Source: Pseudopyrenochaeta lycopersici
Lineage: Eukaryota > Ascomycota > Dothideomycetes > Pleosporales > Pseudopyrenochaetaceae
DNA: 64,000 nt
Assembly (NCBI GenBank): GCA_003313425.1
Contig: NHZP01000023.1
Location: 124,001-188,000, forward strand
Direction: 5' to 3'
Shown here in pieces: positions 1-11,217 of the stretch; position 1 is the stretch's first letter, and each line of letters opens with the position of its first letter. The translations under genes and the position numbers were made by a program. The notes under the pieces are model-generated. The model was not told the origin of the DNA, did no database searches, and worked only from the letters and a program-made list of their open reading frames with translations.

Positions 1-2065
1 TAGGCAATGCGATAGGCAACTTCAACGTGCAGGCCTTTAGGCTAGCTGCTGTAGGCTGGCTAGTAGAGAACAATCACCCTCTGCGCGAGTTTGAGACTCC
101 TGCATTTCAGGCGTTAATAGGAGCAGCCAATCCAGAGGCTCTTGATGCCCTATGGAAGAGCCACAAGAGCGTTACGCAGTACACCTTACGCCTGTTTGAT
201 TACCTGCTCCCTAAAGTACGCGAAGAGCTCTCTAAATCTCTTACTAAAATCCACATTTCGTTCGATGGATGGACTGTAAAGAGAGGCAAGAAGGCCTTCT
301 GCGGCGTAGTAGCTCACTACGTTGATATAAATGGCCAGCTCAAGGACCTCCCACTCGCCCTGCCTCAGCTATCTGGCTCCCACAGTGGGGAGAGGATTGC
401 TCAGGTAATACTCCAGATTTTTGGGAAGGTCAGCATCTCTCCATCTAATGTGGGTTACTTTGTACTCGACAACGCTGGCTCAAACAATACGGCAGTAGAA
501 TCAATTGCGGAGACCTACGGCTTCAATCCAATACATCGACGCCTTCGCTGCGGCCCCCATACAATTAATCTGGCTGGGCAAACAATTATTTTTGGAGTTG
601 ACAAGGAGTCCTTTGGCAATAAGGAGTCGCAGTTTGAGCAGGAGAGGCAGTTTCTGTAAGAGTGGCGGCAGGAAGGGTCTCTAGGCGTACTTATTATTAA
701 CGTTCTTAATTATATTAAGACGCCTCAACAATACGATCTTATCCGGAGTTTTCAGCAGGGCGAGGAGGGCCTTCTGGCTAGCCAGAAGGCGTCAAAACCT
801 AAGGAAATCGTCAAGCCAGTTATTACTAGATGGAACTCCTTCTGCGCCGCCTTTGAGAGAGCTACTGAGATGCCACAAGCTCTTAATGCCTAGAAACAGT
901 ATCACATTGAGAAAACTCGCACTGAGGAGGCCTTCCGGCGGGCGCGGGGATTAAGGCCTGAGGAGGTGCCTTCCTGGATGAAATCTGACGGCCTTACTTC
1001 TCAGGACTGGGCAGTGATTACCCAGTACATTTAGGTGTTGATGCCTCTCAAAGAGGCTACTGCGAGACTTGAAGGCAGGGGAGCTTCTGGCCGGTTTGGT
1101 GCAATCCATGAGATTATCCCAACTTTTGAGGCTATCCTGCAGGCCTATGAGCGCCTCTCAGAGCAGTTCTCTTTTATTAATTTTAACGAATTAGATGCTC
1201 CTGAAGATCATCTGGCAATCAACGTTCGAGCAGGATGGAAGAAGCTAGAGAAGTACTACAGGAAGCTTGAAGATTCACCTGCGTACTACGCAGCAACTAT
1301 ACTCCACCCATACTATAAGTTCTATTGTGATAACTCTTGGAGAGGGCAGCCTAGATGGCTAGAGAAAGCAGATGCTCAATTCCAGGATTTATGGGCCGAA
1401 TACAAGGGTGGCCAGGGCGGGCTATCTCTACCCCGGAAGAACGCACGGATTGCCACTAATCTGCAGGAGCAGATTAATAAGTACGCCAATCTAGCTCCCC
1501 TAGGCAATAGAGACGTATGGGGCGACGAACTCACCCGCTGGAAGCATGAGGAGCCAAATCTGCCCTGGGACTATCCATTTTCTATTAATCTGATTTCCTA
1601 TTAGATCGTATATCGCCACAAGTACCCGAGGCTCTCCCAGCTCGCCCTTAATGTCCTATCTATCCTAGCGTTAAGCTGTGAGTGCGAGAGGCAGTTCTCC
1701 GAGCTTGGCGATCTTCTAGAGCCCCGGCGGGCTAAGCTATCACCCCAGGTGCTCTCTGCAATCCAGAGTGTGAGATGTTGGCTGAAAGCTGGATTCAATC
1801 GGCCCCCAGAGCTCTCCTCCATCCCCGAGAGTACTCTGGAGAGCCTTAATTTAGCATACTAGCTCTATGATTGGACTACTGACGATTAAGGAATTTACAG
1901 TATCAGCTCACGTGACTAGGAAATTTACTATCAATCAATCAATTTGCAATTCAATTAGGCCCTAATTGGCTAATCAATCAATCAACCCAATTAGGGTGAC
2001 GTTTTGGGACCAATCAATCCAATTGAGGGCTAAAAAAGTTGATTGATTGATTGATCCCAACTCTG
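1..2065 (+). mobile_element. hAT transposon (hAT-1), 5' end outside window
   Basis: Holds a broken hAT transposase gene followed by about 175 bases of subterminal repeats built from CAATCAAT, GATTGATT and AATTAGGG/CCCTAATT units. The right end reads CCCAACTCTG at 2056-2065; its reverse complement, CAGAGTTGGG, is a typical hAT terminus. The 8 bases that would be the target duplication are 2066-2073 (CTAACGTC); the matching left copy lies outside the window, so the boundary is not proven. Confidence 0.75.
3..1889 (+). pseudogene. hAT transposase, broken by five in-frame stops
   Basis: One frame runs from the window edge to a final TAA at 1887, interrupted by stops at 657 (TAA), 891, 1032, 1602 and 1860 (TAG). 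Every one is one C-to-T change from CAA or CAG, so the damage is RIP-like and there are no frameshifts. The visible parts match hAT transposases: an RNase H-fold segment with the motif HISFDGWTV near 265-300, then VLDNAGSNN at about 463-490 holding a catalytic Asp, then the C-terminal dimerisation region (1605-1800) with LALSCECERQFSELGDLL. Such proteins cut and paste DNA with 8-bp target duplications. The BED zinc finger, if any, is outside the window. Non-functional as read. Confidence 0.88.
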
Positions 2066-3130
2066 CTAACGTCTATCCACTCCTAACGGAACAACCGCCG
2101 TAACGGAACAAACCATAGATACTTCAATTTTGAAAGCAATAGAACTTCTCCACAAGTATTAAATTTTACTGTATCCAACTTGCGTTAAATGCCAAGACCA
2201 TTCTTGAAGCTCTATAACGCTACTTACACAAAAATTACGCTTGCGCGGAAGCCTTCCTAGATAATTCGCAAAGAGTCTCCTTTCGAGTGAAAATGAGCCC
2301 TGTGCGTTAGAAGACCATTACCACGCTTGCATTACTGTCGCGGCCCCTCAAGCGTCTTTATTGAGCTAGAGAATCCAACGACACTACCAAGAAGTAATAG
2401 TTAGCCGTAGGGCTGCGGGTAGCGCTCATTTAATGGGGATCACCTCGCGACTCGGAACTTTGAGCCAAAGTCCGCCAATTAAAGCGATTGATGACCCTTG
2501 CTAACACAACCCGGAATTTTAGAATGCACTTTTTTTATTACCCTTAGGTAATGAGCGTAGCACATTAGAGCGCACGGCCGCTCAGAAAGGCGCTTATCAA
2601 TTGAGTCTCAGCGCCTTGCAGGGGAGGCACATGTGGCTCGGAAAGTGGCGATGTCATGAGCAGTGCTACATGTACCTCTATCTACCCATTATCTTTACAT
2701 TTCGAAGCGTCTACACCCTGTGGCCGGAGCGGGTCGGCCACTTTTCCGCCAGCGGTGGCGACGTTATGTACCACTTAAATGCCCGCCATGGTCGCACATT
2801 GCTTACGAACAGGCTGATGTAGCTTAGCCCTATCTATATGTAAAAGCGGCGTTACAGTGTTGCAGAGTTGATCATGAGTTCACATTGCTTCTGCTCGTTC
2901 ACAAGCTTAAAATCTGCAAACATATATTGAATTATGTTAAGTCCGAACTAACTGTTCGCTGTGCATACATGTCTTCGGGTACCTCTATTGATACTAGCCG
3001 CAATGGACGGTCATGTCTGAAGACATCCGCTTTGACTGCGACAACATCTTCTATCAGTTTCATTGCCCTCTTCACCTGCGCGTCTGCTTGGTATGCTTTG
3101 GGGGATTTTAAGGCCTACCTTGGCGGCCAC
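2066..3130. other. No supportable gene
   Basis: About 1.06 kb of mixed-composition sequence between hAT-1 and the membrane-protein gene. Only short open frames without recognisable content; no tRNA, repeat or transposon end was found by eye. Confidence 0.5.
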
Positions 3131-4096
3131 TTATTCCTCATTAACTTGCTGTTCGTTGTCGTGCGCCTTTTTCAAAGCCTTCAAAGCCTCCCACATGCTC
3201 TGCAGAAGTACAATGACTCCTGTACCTAGAGCAAACAGTTGATCTAGATCTGTCCATGTCGCCGAACTCTCTGGAATGAAGAAAACAGGCCTCATGGAGA
3301 TAGAGGTAGACTTCGTGTCCTTAGATTCGGTAGAAAGGAGCCCGGTAGCGTTTATAATGAAGATGACAGGCGAGAGAATGGCAATAAACGCCGAGAATCT
3401 GTTTGTCTCGCGCCGAGCTCTTCGAATTGCTCTCCTGCGGTTACCATTTTGATCGGCTCTCGGAGCCTCATCTTCATCAGCATGCTCAACTGCCTCTTCA
3501 GGTTCGGGTCTGGCAAAGACTTCGAAGGTGATTAAAGCGTCGATAATTAAATACGTTGGGATGTAAAAGAAGAGAATAATTAAAATAATACACATAACGC
3601 TTAAGATGTTGAATAAGAATGGTCGAGACAGGTTGCTAGCTTCTATTGTCAGGGCAGATGTTTTGATGAGCAAAATCGCCTCGGTGGAGAATGCCAATAG
3701 TCCAGTAATAAGAAGCAAACGAGCGCGCTTCCTGTGACCCCAAAAAGTGGCGATGGCGAAGAGAATCACTGAAATGGCAGAAAAGGTTTCGCAGATGTTT
3801 AGAGGTGCTTCGACAGACGCGGATCTCTGCTCAATGTCGAGGTCTTTTGATGTGAAGAGGACTTTGGCGTTCACAGCTTCTCCGGACGGCCGGAAGAGTT
3901 GATAGAGGACATGAATACCCGCGGCTACTGGCAAAGACAGTGTGGCGATGAAGTCATTCGATATACTATCCTTTTGTCTCCAATGTGGATTCGCAGTCCA
4001 GCTGACGAGGACTGACGCAGCGGTACAGAGCCATAAGACGACGCTTCCAGGACCGTATAGCGTGGATACAAGGCGCGATCGATAAGGAGCGTCCAT
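3131..4096 (-). CDS. Predicted multi-span membrane protein, unknown function
   Basis: Intronless frame of 321 residues from an ATG at 4096. Hydrophobic segments lie at about residues 17-33, 48-67, 104-119, 126-145, 159-191, 234-253 and 286-302, so six to eight membrane passes are likely. A charged loop at about 195-232 goes from acidic (EPEEAVEHADEDE) to strongly basic (RRRAIRRARRE), which would sit on one side of the membrane. The C-terminal tail is short and charged. I do not recognise the family; the unbroken frame and regular hydrophobic pattern argue it is real. Its 3' end overlaps short antisense frames that have no protein-like features. No RIP-type stops, unlike its neighbours. Confidence 0.72.
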   Translation of the reverse strand: MDAPYRSRLVSTLYGPGSVVLWLCTAASVLVSWTANPHWRQKDSISNDFIATLSLPVAAGIHVLYQLFRPSGEAVNAKVLFTSKDLDIEQRSASVEAPLNICETFSAISVILFAIATFWGHRKRARLLLITGLLAFSTEAILLIKTSALTIEASNLSRPFLFNILSVMCIILIILFFYIPTYLIIDALITFEVFARPEPEEAVEHADEDEAPRADQNGNRRRAIRRARRETNRFSAFIAILSPVIFIINATGLLSTESKDTKSTSISMRPVFFIPESSATWTDLDQLFALGTGVIVLLQSMWEALKALKKAHDNEQQVNEE

Positions 4097-5027
4097 GAGA
4101 TGTAAGAAGATTCAGTGTTGGGAAATATTTAAGTCGGACTTTGCTGGAGTTGATAGACATGGGCGAATGGTTTTTGTAATATATGTAGGTCCAGCGATTT
4201 ACTGTTTGATATAAGGCCTGCGCCGCGTTGCACAGTGTAGGAGTGGAGGGTTAGTACGTAAGAGCAGAGCTTAGTGCAGTAGGGATCCCTGTAAGCTGAA
4301 TGCTTTGCGCAGCGCACAAGCCGCAAGCTGATTGTGCAAGCGAGTGTATCGCGTGCATAGCCCGTGCGTTTACCATTGTACTGTAAAGACATGGGTGCAG
4401 CGATCGCTGTAGCTCGTTGTGCGTGGATATGACGACGGTGGCGCATCTAGCAAGCCTGAAGACGGCATGATATGCCCCCAAGTACGTGAAAGAATTGCAC
4501 ACAGCAGGAACGCTCTTTTGCCAGCATGTTCCCATTAGGCTGAACCCGCCGTCATCTTTAAGCCGGCAGGGGCACTTGGCTTTTATGGAAACAGATCGAG
4601 TATAGCGTGCTTTTATCATCGCGTTTAATACATTCTGATGTAATCAAGCGTTGAACGCTAACTTCCCAAGCCAAGCGGCGTGGCGACCACCCTTCTGCAC
4701 GGAGAAACTCTCGGATTCATAACCTCTGAGTACGTGGTGTCCGCACCGGCCATAGGGTTTGTCGGCAGGCGTAGAATATATCGCGTGGATGGATGTCTTG
4801 GAATATGGGCGCTATTGCCACTAAACTTGGTGAGCAGTAGTTCACTTCACCCTGGTGCCCGGAACGGGACCCGCCACGGGAACCAGGATAGGGCGACTGG
4901 TTAGCCTGGCACAGCCCATAACCAACAATATGGACCAACATCTTGGTACCAGGCTTAGCCGTACGCTCTACGTATCATATGGATGTCTACATGCTTTCAA
5001 AGGAGGCGTTGGATGCGTTCATCAACC
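4097..5027. other. No supportable gene
   Basis: Upstream region of the membrane-protein gene and downstream region of the nuclease-like gene. Several overlapping short frames exist on both strands but none has domain-like features. Confidence 0.45.
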
Positions 5028-6376
5028 TCAGCTTGGCAATGACAAGAGCCACGGCCGCCACACCCTCTCAGCCCAGTCCATAAGCCAGTGAAGCACCGTC
5101 AATACCTTCATCGCATCAAAGCATGACCTTGTGCTTCCAACGTCAATCTGTTCCCAAATGGTCATTTTCTGGTCGTTCTTCGAGACAATCAACAAGTGCC
5201 AGTCATGGCCTTGGGCGATCAGAAGCGGAAGGACGGGCCACTGCCCGCTATTATTGCTGCGAATCAGGGCGAGGCGTTTCAACCACGCATCCGTCCATAT
5301 TGCGATCTGGGGTTTGCCGTCTGTCCATGACTTCACGGGACCTTTGGTCTCAATGTTGATGGCAATTGGATTGTGACGCGCCCGAGTCGTGTGATTCCAG
5401 GACTTTATAGATGCACCTGGGAGCAAACGGAGGCACCGCCAGGCTTGCTTAGTAGCCGGGTTCGGGTTGAGCGCGACAACGTAGTCAACGACGCGGCCCG
5501 GGAGAGTGGAGCGCGCGAGCGATGCGGGCTCGATCCGTGCCGTTTTCCTACATCTTTGAGTGCATGACTATCTAGGAAGATGACATGGACTTACACATTA
5601 TGAATGTCGAGCGTCTGCCGGTGCTTAGAGGTGTTGCGTGCGAGTTTGAGGAGCGGATGCTGGACCTCGGAGTTCCATTCATCCTCGGAGACACCCGATC
5701 CATGATCGTACTTTCGTGCGGTCTCTACAATGTCCTGTATCTGCGCTGTCAGAGGCATTGAACCGAGCACACAGCGCTGCTCCAGGTCGTTTGCCCAAGA
5801 ATACTGAAATCGCATCCTATCTATTAGCGGCAGGGCGGAAACGACCGTATTAATGTCATCGTATCCCAAGATTCCAATACCATCTGCAAACTGCTGAGTG
5901 GCTCTGCGAATCGCCGTGACGTCTTCAGCCTCCTCCCCTTTCTCGTCGTCATCAAAGTTGCAAAAGACGACGGGCTGTTCTTCGAAGTCTTCGAGTAACT
6001 GGAGCTGTTTCACTGGGCTCAAGCGTCCACTCTAATGCGATTCGACTTCGGAGGCTTCGGATGCTGCTGCGCTTGAGGCGCTTTTGGTCGGAGAGGGAGG
6101 ACACTGGGGTTCGCTATCGAGGTCGCGGAGCCGCTTCGAGGGGCGAGGAGTTTGGTCTGAGTCCACTTGCATGATACGGCTTTTTTTTGCTGGTCGTGGG
6201 TTCTCCTTATCATCGGCTGCGCGGGGAGCGATGGGCGGTCTAGGCGGGCTAGAGGGACGGAAGGTAGTCAGTTGTCGCCTGCTGAGTGTGGTCAGAAGAT
6301 AGGGCTCATACACAATCTGCGGCACGCTGACGCTGTCGATCCAGACCGCTATCTCAGAAGTGCTTGTGGTGTTCAT
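5028..6376 (-). pseudogene. PD-(D/E)XK nuclease-like fungal protein, one premature stop
   Basis: Two exons (6376-5595 and 5547-5028) give 433 codons from an ATG at 6376. The N-terminal third is disordered and Pro/Ser-rich with basic patches (possible nuclear signal near AKKSR), then a conserved-looking SGRLSPVKQ and a C-terminal PD-(D/E)XK-type core. Candidate catalytic residues by my numbering: Glu233 (SEDEWN), Asp282 (GRVVDY), Glu327 and Lys329 (INIETK), Gln341 (DGKPQ). This resembles the Pezizomycotina family often annotated 'PD-(D/E)XK nuclease-like' (assignment from memory). Codon 115 is TAG (6032-6034), one C-to-T from CAG, in the disordered part; everything after it is open. Either a RIP-hit pseudogene or an allele or assembly difference. 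ATG at 6376 preferred over upstream GTG. Confidence 0.72.
5548..5594 (-). other. Intron of the nuclease-like gene (47 nt)
   Basis: Donor GTAAGT at 5594 and acceptor TAG ending at 5548, with a CTCA branch-like site 15 nt upstream. Splicing joins AAT-GT to G-AAA and keeps the frame of the nuclease core open (..HNVKTARIEP..). Length is typical of ascomycete introns. Confidence 0.75.
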
Positions 6377-6718
6377 GAGAGGTGAGTTTCGAGCAGAGAG
6401 GATAGAAAGAGTGGAGGATGGTCGCGACGAAGTTTGTTTGTTTTGGAGGGGCAGGCCCGAGCTCTCGACGATCGCCAACACACGCTAGCGGGGACTCGTG
6501 AGATGGCCCCCCTCGTCTCGCACGATTGAGCTCGACGCTAGCTAGTTAATGATTGTCCTGCACTTTTGGATTCCAGAACGCAAACCTTCACAAAGGTGTG
6601 GCCGATGCGGTCGACCAGTCTCCTAACTAGCGGTGGCAACTTGTCTACGCATAGCTTTTATTACCGTTACATATCGCACGTAAACATGCTGCTTTTAGCC
6701 TACTCTACATTTATAGTA
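6377..6718. other. Upstream region of the nuclease-like gene; no gene seen
   Basis: Contains the likely promoter and 5' UTR of the minus-strand nuclease-like gene. No coding signal and no clear TATA element. Confidence 0.4.
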
Positions 6719-8162
6719 CAGTGACCTCGCAAAAGTTTCCGCCACACTAGTCGCGACGCGTTCCCTCACAACATCTCCTTCTCAACTTTCAAGTATCATA
6801 ACTATGCCACCACATCGCCAAATTTTACAAGAAATAGACTAAAATACGCGCAGAGGCCCTAATTTAAAAGGCCAGCAGCGAGATCAAATTATTAGGATGC
6901 TGCATGGTGGTTCTACGGTTACTCAAGTTGCTGACGCGTATGGCCGGAGTAAACGTGCTATACGCGACCTTAGGAAGAAATATTACCAAACAGGCACAAC
7001 TGCAGATAAACCTCGCAGCGGCCGGCTACCTATACTATCGCTTTATTAAAAGAAGATTATCTATTGCAAAGCACGCGCGCAACCAAAAGTTAAGTACAAA
7101 GAGCTAGCTGAAGTGGTAGTGGTTATGAATCCAGATGGCACCTCTTCGAAGCCGCCTCGCTCTAGCACACTATCCCGATACCTTAAAAGAGAAGGCCTCA
7201 CTAAATCTAGTTATAAAAAGCGTCCTAAGCTCTATCGCGGGGATGCGTTAAGGCGCCTTAAGTTCTGCAAGGAGTACTCTCAATTCCTATAGCATCAGCG
7301 CACGCTTAAGTTCTCTAACGAATGCTTAGTTTAGAAGGGCTCAGGGCAAAACTAAGAGTAGGTTTTTCAAAATTCACAAGAGAAATAGAAGACAATAATG
7401 CTCCAAACCTATAGCTGTAGTAAAAAGGTGCCACAAATAGTATAGGGTTCAATATGGTTGGATGAACGTAGGTGTGCCCGGAGAAGTCCTCTAGTTATAA
7501 TAGAGCGTGATTTCGATGCTCTAAAGTATGGGTACTCCGCCAAAAGTTACATTAACGCCTTAACTAAAGGGCTTCTACCATCTTGGCGTCGTTCTCAGCT
7601 TTTTTATGCAGGATAACGCGCGCATACACACAGCTGCAGCGACGCGTGAGTTCCTGCGCGAGCACCACATCACCACCATCAAATGGCCAGCATACTCACC
7701 TGATCTCAACCCAATTGAGCACCTCTGGTGGTACCTGAAGAAGCGCATGTACTAATTCTATCTACAATATAACAATTACAGCTAAGCTATAGAAGAGTGG
7801 GATGGCTTTTGCAGTGCATTGAAAGAGTGCTGGCGGCGCATACCAGCCAAGCTCATCAAGCGCCTCATCTTGTGTATGCGACAACGAATTGCTGCATGTA
7901 ACGGAGAATGGTGTAGTGCTGTGCCTAGTCCAACCTGCGAATAGTTTTCTTCTGTGCCCGTCTGCTGCGCTGCAGTGCGTTTCTTTTCGCGTGATATAGA
8001 ATGCAATTTATGTACCCCTTCTCAGGCGCATTAGAACAAGTATCGCTGAACACACATAGCTAGTCTGTATGCGCCAGATATTGTTAGTGACAGCCTGTGC
8101 TTAGTGGAAAGATGTAAACCTTTTTAGCCATGCAAACTATAAAGCTTTCGGGTCACTCCACG
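6719..8162 (+). mobile_element. Tc1/mariner transposon, degenerate
   Basis: About 1.44 kb. Left end CAGTGACCTCGCAAAAG follows a TA (6717-6718). The right end, read on the minus strand, has GAGTGACCCGAAAGCTTT inside about 12 bases of a TA at 8163-8164; the ends are imperfect inverted repeats. Internal transposase remnant and size fit the superfamily. The exact right boundary is uncertain by several bases. Confidence 0.7.
6804..7944 (+). pseudogene. Tc1-like transposase, stops and frameshifts
   Basis: Starts with MPPHRQILQEID and an N-terminal helix-turn-helix segment (6870-7010: DQIIRMLHGGSTVTQVADAY, then SKRAIRDLRKKY). The catalytic half is recognisable in another frame at 7606-7944: QDNARIH (second catalytic Asp), SPDLNPIEHLWWYLKK (third, acidic residue), then a basic C terminus. 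In-frame stops occur at the early TAA or TAG codons and the reading frame changes between 7260 and 7606, so the gene is dead. Family members bind the inverted repeats and integrate at TA. Confidence 0.82.
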
Positions 8163-8195
8163 TACCCAATAAGATAAACTAGAGGAGAGAACTAC

Positions 8196-8549
8196 CTAAC
8201 AAGCTATATCCAGTGTCTCTGGATAACGAAAGGAATTTCGCTTAATTACATGGAGTGCTGAACGACCATCTCTGTGGTCAATATCCCTTACGCTCGCCCT
8301 ATTTTTCTCGAGTAGCGCGAGGGTGCTTTCTATATCTCCACATAAAACCGCATAGAAAAGAGGTGCGTCATTCGGTACGACGTTTGTTGTATATAGCGCT
8401 AATTCGGGAGAAAGTAGGCCTGATTTCATGCATAGAAAAAAGCCTAAGATTAAAAGCTGGCACTGTCCAAAACTAGGGGAGCTAAAGTTTCGAGGATTAG
8501 TGATTAATAAAGGGTTCTCGGCATATGACGTTATCCTTAGCCACAGCAA
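8196..8549 (-). pseudogene. Ankyrin-repeat protein fragment
   Basis: The minus-strand frame contains NDAPLFYAVLCGDIESTLAL, then LEKNRASVRDIDHRDGRSAL and HVIKRNS: one and a half ankyrin-type helix pairs of the kind found in fungal NACHT/ankyrin proteins. It stops at 8196 (TAG, one step from CAG), only about 35 bases from the Tc1 element's right end, so the transposon may have cut off the rest. Upstream of residue 50 no family features are visible. Function of the parent protein cannot be stated. Confidence 0.5.
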
Positions 8550-9079
8550 TACTCTTTTTAATAGTGTTTATGGCTAAGCTTGTTTCCAATAACTAGGGAA
8601 CAGCTTAGAATGTCGCTTCAGTTCTCGTAGCATTAGTAACATTCTCATAGATGTGGATTAATCACTCTGTGGGTCAATAAATGTATTAAACATGAGGCTT
8701 GCCTGGAGGGTTTGCTATAGCCTATAGGGGAAGCTGTGGATAGTTTACCTATAACTATGTGTATCAATTCTTTGACTAGTACACAGTCCCTGCTCCCAGC
8801 TTGCTCGTGCAGAAACGCTAGATTTGAAGCTGTCCTAATTTAATAAGTAAAATAAGAGATATAGTAGAGCTTGACGTGAGTAGTGATTACAAATCGCTAG
8901 TTTAACGTTCTCTTTTTCTTAGACTTAGTAGACTTAGTTCTGATTGTTATATCGGGAGTAATTAGCTAGACGCTTAGCTGGCGGCTTAGTTAGCTGTCTA
9001 GTACGACTTATTTATTGTCTAGGCCGTAGCTTTTAAACTGTTAAGATAGTCCTGAGCGTAAAGAGGCTAATTCGGGACC
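8550..9079. other. AT-rich sequence without gene
   Basis: Many TAG/TTA triplets in all frames; no recognisable coding or repeat structure. Confidence 0.45.
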
Positions 9080-9630
9080 TTATTTAGAGACGTCGAAGTC
9101 TAAATTAGCTAGTAGCATGTTGATAATATCGCAGATTCTTTCAAAGTGCTTTGGAAGCCACAAATTATATATGTTCCAGACAAAAGTATATACTGTCCAC
9201 TTCTCCTTCCTATTCAACTCCGTGAAATTAAATTTGCGGATCGGATAGCAGTAGTACTTAACGACGTCTCTATTAATAACGGCGTAATAGCCCCAAATTC
9301 TCACATCTACATCGCTGTAAGATATTAAAAAGCTATTAATTTCTTGATGTAGCTCCTTCTCTCGGCCAACTAAGCGGAAGAGTGTGTGCAAACTACGTAA
9401 GATGACGGATTAAGTGTGAGCGTTTTGTTAATCGGCAATGTTAAGTGCAGCTGCTCCACATTTAACTTCAGCAGAGAAGAACGGAAGGTACATATTATAC
9501 ATGGCCGCAATTAAGGTAGAATTAGTAAGTAGGTCGCCGATAAAAGACTGTAACTTCTGAAGCTGTTCTTAGCTAAAGGCATCTCTCTTGAATCTAAGAC
9601 CAAAATCTGGCTAGGGACGGGGGCTAGGAC
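9080..9630 (-). pseudogene. Fungal DUF7924-like protein remnant (PD-(D/E)XK-like)
   Basis: One minus-strand frame from about 9630 to the stop at 9080 reads through PDFGLRFKRDAF, EQLQKLQSFIGDLL, YLPFFSAEVKCGAAALNIAD and then, from 9391, HTLFRLVGREKELHQEI, DVRIWGYYAVI, YYCYPIRKF and KEKWTVYTFVWNIYNLWLPK. This order matches a large Pezizomycotina family that I recall as DUF7924, thought to be nuclease-like because of the E-x-K (EVKC). At least three in-frame stops (after KRDAFS, LNIAD and NAHT) break it. The N-terminal half was not found. The stretch after 9391 is open, which would give only a 103-residue fragment. Confidence 0.66.
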
Positions 9631-9639
9631 ACGAACCTA

Positions 9640-10272
9640 GGGGTTTCATAAAAGTAATAGAGTTAATCTAACATGCGTTGACAGTCTCTCAGAGAATCTC
9701 TAGGTGTTTATTAATAAAGGGTCAACGTAGTAAACCTAATTTTAGTTACTACTGTTTCTTTCCAATACTACTTAGAAGAAAGTTCTTCTTCATCTTTAGC
9801 TACGCTGCTATACATGCTCTCGCACTATATAGGATCTCTCTTAAATATGCGTTGCCCTACTCATAAAATTGCCTTCACACATACAGAATAATTTCTAGTA
9901 ACTTTACTATATTATAGTGTAATCCTTGCTATATTAATAAGCTACCCTTAACAGGCTAACAGTCTAGATCGTGACTAACCTTTGTTTTAACTACTACTAC
10001 ATTAATAATTCTTCTAGGTTAACATCACAATATTATTAAATATTATAAAGTCTATGAATTTCGCTGCAGTTATGCTTTAGTTTTCTGCTATTAGCAAGAA
10101 AAACGCTTCAACTTCTCCCTAGTGAGACCTAGCTTTAAGAGAAATTACTTGGCCGCGCTGCAATTGCCTCTGCCTGCGTCACGAACCTGACTAATTTGCA
10201 TGAATTTTTGTATCAGCGGTCCTAGGCCACTTATTATCGTGTCCCCGCTGACCACCTTGCGTCGAACGTCAA
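9640..10272. other. No supportable gene
   Basis: AT-rich in its first half. The 5' part of the DUF7924-like gene may lie here but I could not align it. Nothing else recognised. Confidence 0.4.
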
Positions 10273-10590
10273 CTAACGTTGTGGCCAACAGAAACATCCT
10301 TCGTACGTGTATTTCAAGTAAGCATAGATATCATTAACTGCTTTCATATGTTCTTCCGTCGGATTCGCGCAAAATCTAGAAACGACTCCCACTGCTTCGG
10401 CAATATCTGGACGGGTGACCACCATTGCATAATTGAGGGCTCTAACCTTAGATTGATATCCTCGCTGAAATTCAAGAGGCTGGGGTCGACTATTATTCTT
10501 AGTCAATTTCAGGTTTGTTCTTATGGGCGTCTTTCGTGGATGGATGCCCTGCAGTCCATATCGTTCGAGAATCTGTTGGATTATACAGTC
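10273..10590 (-). pseudogene. Ty1/copia reverse transcriptase C-terminal fragment
   Basis: The minus strand reads IIQQILERYGLQGIHPRKTP, RALNYAMVVTRPDIAEAVGV, VSRFCANPTEEHMKAVNDIY and AYLKYT: the conserved end of the copia-type reverse transcriptase just before RNase H. Neither the YVDD active site nor RNase H is present, so only about 100 residues survive. Sequence beyond 10590 does not match the family. Confidence 0.72.
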
Positions 10591-11217
10591 AGATCCGAGA
10601 ATACTGCAGACAATCACATACCTGGCGGTGTGGTACAGAATCTTGAGACATGTTGGTAGGCTTTGGAGCAGGCAAATATGCACGCTCTAGCAGGAAGGCA
10701 AGCGATGAGGAGTGGAGGACGTATCACCCCTGGGGGCGCGTGCAGGATATATGATGAGCACAGATAATCTGCTCCTAAAGAAGACCTGGGTCTCTTCGAA
10801 GTGGCATGGAGAGGCGAACAAACCAGGTATTCTGGGGTAGACATCTCGGCTTTGATTTTGCTTTTATCTTGAGTTCTAGCGGTTGTGGAACCCAGATCTC
10901 GTGCAGTTAGAAATTATCGCATGGTTCCTGCAAGATACAACCCCGAAATTTCAAGAATACGGTCCAATTGGTGGGAATCGGAGCTACTAGAACTCATAGT
11001 CACTTACGGGATATCCGAACAGAAAGGTATAAATAGAGAAAGGCTAAACAATGTAATTATTCTCATCATGTTTCGTTTCGTGTCCTTCACGCGCCTTCTA
11101 ATTACCCCGTTCAATCATTCCTTGCAGCCCTCTGGCTCACACTTGCCGCTGGAGGACTGCCCAAACTGAGATGCATGCTTGGTTCGATGAAAATTGTGGC
11201 AGCCTTGGAGGTAAAAC
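10591..11217. other. No supportable gene; possibly copia-derived
   Basis: Mixed-composition sequence next to the copia fragment. Short frames on both strands have no family features. It could include an LTR remnant but no inverted TG..CA ends or repeated copy were found in this window. Confidence 0.35.

Noticed and set aside
2601..3229. Two plus-strand frames of 73 and 114 codons
   Set aside because: No domain features; the second overlaps the 3' end of the well-supported minus-strand membrane-protein gene.
4129..4941. Several overlapping frames of 70-120 codons
   Set aside because: They overlap each other on both strands, lack protein-like composition and have no conserved motif that I recognise.
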